A stretch of 64,000 bases of DNA from Otis tarda. Its lineage: Eukaryota > Chordata > Aves > Otidiformes > Otididae. The notes beneath the pieces are model-generated. The model was given only the letters and a program-made list of their open reading frames with translations, did no database searches and was not told where the DNA came from. This document shows positions 60,101-64,000 of the stretch, in pieces; within the stretch, counting starts at the first letter, position 1, and every line of letters starts with the position of its first letter. Both the position numbers and the translations under genes were made by a program. The stretch spans positions 248,001 through 312,000 of the forward strand of contig JAPMTP010000046.1 of assembly GCA_026413225.1 (NCBI GenBank), read 5' to 3'.

Positions 60101-63100
60101 GTGCCAGCCACTCAAGCTCTTGCTGCTCCTCAGTGGCCATTGGCAGCGCATCTACAGCACCACAGACATTGGGGCTCTGGGCTTTCCCTGAGGAGCAGGG
60201 CTTCGAAGTTTGCCACCAGCCCCACCCCGGCGCCCCCCGAAAATAAACCCCGAAATGTCACGAACGTCGGACCATTGCTGCCACACCCAAAGTGCCAGCC
60301 ACTCAAGCTCTTGCTGCTCCTCAGCGGCCATTGGCAGTGCATCTACACAGCACAGACATTGGAGCTCCAGGCTTTCCATGACGAGCAGGGCTTCGATGTT
60401 TACCACCAGCTGCATGTGGGCGCTCCCTGAACAGAAACCCCGAGAAATCACAAACGTCGGAAGATTGGCCCACACCAAAAGTGCAAGCCACTCAAGCTCT
60501 TGCTGCTCCTCAGTGGCCATTGGCAGCGCATCTACAGCACCAGAGACATTGGGTGTCTGGGCTTTCCCTGAGGAGCAGGGCTTCGACTTTTGCCACCAGC
60601 TGCACGTGGGCGCCGTCCGAAAACAAAGCAAAAAAATCACGAACGTCGGACGATTGCTGCCACACCAAAAGTGCCAGCCACTCAAGCTCTTGCTGCTCCT
60701 CAGCGGCCATGTGTAGCGCATCTACAGCACCACAGACATTGGGGCTCCGGGCTTTCCCTTAGGACCAGGGCTTCAATGTTTTCCACCAGCTGCACATGGG
60801 CACACTGCGATAAAAAAGCCTCAAAAATCACGATCGCCGGACGATTGCTCCCACACCAAAAGTGCCAGCCACTCAAGCTCTTGCTGCTCGTCAGCAGCCA
60901 TTGGAAGCGCATCTACAGCACCACAGACATTGGTGCTCCGGGCTTTCCCTGAGGAGCAGGGCTTCGACCTTTGCCATCAGCTGCAGTTGGGCGCCCCCAG
61001 AAAAGAAACCGCGAAAAATCAAGAACGTCGGACGATTGTTCCCACACCAAAAGTGCCAGCCACTCAAGCTCTTGCTGCTCCTTAGCGGCCATTGGCAGCG
61101 CATCTACAGCACCACAGAGATTAGAGCTCCGGGCTTTCCCTGAGGAGCAGGGCTTCGACGTTTGCCACCTGCTGCACCTGGGCGCCCCCTGAAAAGAGAA
61201 CCGTAAATATCACGAACATCGGACGATTGCTCCCACACCAAAAGTGCCAGCCACTCAAGCACTTGCTGCTCCTCAGCGGCCATTGGCAGCGCATCTACAT
61301 CACCACAGACATTGGTGCTCCGGGCTTTTCCTGAGGAGCAGGGCTTCGACGTTAGCCACCAGCTGCACGGGGACACCCCCTGAAAAGAAACCCCGAAAAA
61401 TCAGGAACGTCGGACGATTGCTGCCACCCCAAAAGTGCCAGCCACTCAAGCTCTTGCTGCTCCTCAGCGGCCATTGGCAGCGCATCTACAGCACCACAGA
61501 CATTGGGGCTCCGGGTTTCCCTGAGGAGCAGGACTTCGACGTTTGCCACGAGCTGCACGTGGGCACCCCCTGAAAACAAAACACGAAAAATCATGAACGT
61601 CGGACAATTGCTCCCACACCAAAAGTGCCAGCCACTCAAGCTCTTGCTGCTCCTCAGCGGCCATTCGCAGCGCATCTACAGCACCACAGACACTGGGGCT
61701 CCGGGCTTTCCGTGAGGAGCAGGGCTTCGACGTTTGCCACCAGCTGCACATGGGCACACTTCGAAAAAAAACCCTGAAAAATCACGATCGCCGGACGATT
61801 GCTCCCACACCAAAAGTGCCAGCCACTCAAGCTCTTGCTGCTCCTCAGCGGCCATTGGAAGCGCATCTACAGCACCACAGACATTGGTGCTCCGGGCTTT
61901 CCCTGAGGAGCAGGGCTTCAACGTTTGCCACCAGCTGCACCTGTGCGCCCTCTGAAAAAAAACCCCGAAAAATCACAAACGTCGGACGACTGCTCCCACA
62001 CCAAAAGTGCCAGCAACTCAAGCTCTTGCTGCTCCTCAGCAGCCATTGGCAGCTCATCTACAGCACCGCAGACATTAGGGCTCTGGCCTTTCCTGAGGAT
62101 CAGGGCTTCGACGTTTGCCACCAGCTGCACCTGGGCACCCCCTGAAAAGAGACCCCGAAAAATCACGAACATCGGGCAATTACTCCCACCCCAAAAGTGC
62201 CAGCCACTCAAGCCCTTGCTGCTCCTCAGCAGCCATTGGCAGCGCATCTACAGCAGCACAGACATTGGGGCTCCGGGCTCTCCCTGAGGAGCAGGGCTTC
62301 GAGCTTTGCCAACAGCTGTCCCTGGGCGTCCCCTGAAAAGAGACCCCGAAAAATCACGAACGTCGGACGATTGCTCCCACCCCAAAAGTGCCAGCCACTC
62401 AAGCTCTTGCTGCTCCTCACGAGCCATTGGAAGCGCATCTACAGCAGCACAGACATTGGGGCTCCAGGCTTTCCTAGAGGAGCAGGGCTTCCACGTTTGC
62501 CACCAGCTGCACCTGGGCACCCCCTGAAAAGAAACCCCGAAAAATCACGAACATCGGGCAATTACTCCCACCCCAAAAGTGCCAGCCACTCAAGCTCTTG
62601 CTGCTCCTCAGCAGCCATTGGCAGCTCATCTACAGCACCGCAGACATTAGGGCTCTGGCCTTTCCTGAGGATCAGGGCTTCGACGTTTGCCACCAGCTGC
62701 ACCTGGGCACCCCCTGAAAAGAGACCCCGAAAAATCACGAACATCGGGCAATTACTCCCACCCCAAAAGTGCCAGCCACTCAAGCTCTTCCTGCTCCTCA
62801 GGAGCCATTGGCAGCGAACCTACAGCAGCACAGACATTGGGGCTCCGGGCTTTCCCTGAGGAGCAGGGCTTCGACGTTTGCCACCAGCTGCACGTGGGCG
62901 CCCACTGATAAAAAACCCCGAGATATCACCAACGCTGGACGACTGCTCCCACCCCAAAAGTGCCAGCCACTCAAGCTCTTGCTGCTCCTCAGGAGCCATT
63001 GGCAGCGAACCTACAGCACCACAGACATTGGGGCTCCGGGCTTTCCCTGAGGAGCAGGGCTTCGACGTTTGCCGCCAGCTGCACGTGGTCGCACCCTGAA

Positions 63101-64000
63101 AAGAAACCCAGAAAATTCACAAACCTCGAACGATTTCTTCCACAACAAATGTGCCAGCCACTCAAGCTCTTGCTGCTCCTCAGCGGCCATTGGCAGCGCA
63201 TCTACAGCACCACAGACACTGGGGCTCCGGGCTTTCCCTGAGGAGCAGGACTTCGACGTTTGCCACCAGCTGCACGTGGTTGCCCCCTGAATATAAACCC
63301 CGAGAAATCACAAACGTCGGACGATTGCTCCCACACCAAAAGTGCCAGCCACTCAAGCTCTTGCTGCTCCTCAGCGGCCATTGGCAGCGCATCTACAGCA
63401 GCACAGACATTGCGTCTCCCGGCTTTCCCTTAGGAGCAGGGCTTCAACGTTTGCCAGCAGCTGCACCTGGGCTCCCCCTGAAAAAAAACCCCGAAAAATC
63501 ACTAACGTCGGACGATTGCTCCCACACTAAAAGTGCCAGCCACTCAAGCTCTTGCTGCTCCTCAGCAGCCATTGGCAGGGCATCTACTGCACCACAGAGA
63601 TTTGGTCTCTGGCATTCCCTGAGGAGCAGGGCTTTGACGTTTGCCACCAGCTGCACCTGGGCGCCCACCGAAAAAAAACCCTGAGAAATCACCAACGTCG
63701 GACAATTGCTCCCACACCAAAAGTGCGAGCCACTCAAGCTCTTGCTGCTCCTCAGCAGCCATTGGCAGCGCATCTACAGCACCACAGACATTGGTGCTCC
63801 GGGCTTTCCCTGAGGAGCAGGGCTTCGACCTTTGCCACCAGCTGCACCTGGGCGTCCCCTGAAAGTAACCCCGAAAAATCACGAACATCGGACGATTGCT
63901 CCCACCCCAAAAGTGCCAGCCACTCAAGCTCTTGCTGCTCCTCACGAGCCATTGGAAGCGCATCTACAGCAGCACAGACATTGGGGCTCCTGCCTTGCCT

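Larger units (their letters stand above)
21463..64000 (+). repeat. 191-bp satellite array, about 220 monomers
   Basis: A monomer of 189-192 bp repeats without interruption to the right edge of the window. Core blocks are gaggagcagggcttcgacgt, cagctgcacgtgggcgcccc, aatcacgaacgtcggacgat, gccactcaagctcttgctgc and cagcaccacagacattgggg. Orientation is constant here. Monomers fall into recognisable variants, for example those with gagatttggtctctggca, with gccaccagctgtccctgagc, with cctgaatataaacccc, or with a T run replacing the cgacgt block. The recurrence of these variants defines the higher-order repeats listed separately. The monomer has few stop codons in several frames, so open frames up to 389 codons (46881-48050) appear on both strands. 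I regard these as incidental. No RNA gene or host exon was seen. Confidence 0.97.

Noticed and set aside
21463-64000. Hundreds of open frames of 60-389 codons in the 191-bp array as protein-coding genes
   Set aside because: They recur with the monomer on both strands in overlapping frames, start at arbitrary codons, show no recognisable domain, and change whenever monomer length shifts by one base.
21463-64000. CRISPR array
   Set aside because: The repeats are head-to-tail at 191 bp with no unique spacers, in vertebrate DNA.
21463-64000. CENP-B box as evidence that the satellite is centromeric
   Set aside because: I checked the monomer on both strands near each TTCG and found no match to the pattern of TTCG, four bases, A, two bases, CGGG. 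Centromere identity cannot be judged from the sequence alone.
1-64000. Equating the two satellites with the zebra finch 191-bp and 716-bp satellites
   Set aside because: Only the lengths are reminiscent, and 746 is not 716. I cannot compare sequences here, so no species or family name is given.

Overview
This window looks like satellite-rich heterochromatin from a bird genome, with no single-copy host gene. The avian call rests on two CR1 LINE fragments, two LTRs with ends typical of avian endogenous retroviruses, and a decayed gammaretrovirus-like provirus. I cannot name the species. About 54 kb of the 64 kb is tandem satellite DNA.

Layout: (1) 1-9480, about 12.6 copies of a 746-bp tandem unit. 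(2) 9481-10011, a rearranged junction and an inverted piece of that unit. (3) 10012-18354, a 5'-truncated provirus on the + strand. Its gag, pol and env are all broken; it ends in a polypurine tract and a 3' LTR. One foreign LTR (15601 to about 16465) sits at the end of env. A second LTR (16605-17046) and a CR1 fragment (17528-18214) are nested in the 3' LTR. (4) 18355-20041, old diverged satellite monomers that switch orientation. (5) 20042-21462, a CR1 fragment with a 435-codon reverse transcriptase ORF. (6) 21463-64000, a large array of a ~191-bp satellite, about 220 monomers, with several higher-order repeats (HORs).

The main structural result is that the two satellites are one family. 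The 746-bp unit splits into four diverged monomers starting 191, 191, 170 and 194 bp apart. Each resembles the reverse complement of the 191-bp monomer, and a diverged monomer at 18433-18520 is intermediate between them. The left array is therefore a four-monomer HOR running opposite to the right array.

The right array is organised at several scales: 8-monomer (~1526 bp), 14-monomer (~2662 bp), 18-monomer (~3435 bp) and 40-monomer (~7.61 kb) repeats. The last contains a nested 5-monomer (~950 bp) repeat. The many open frames in the satellite are by-products of a stop-poor monomer and I do not annotate them as genes. Conclusions come from reading the sequence by eye. No alignment, database search or divergence calculation was run, and block edges given to the nearest 100 bp are approximate.
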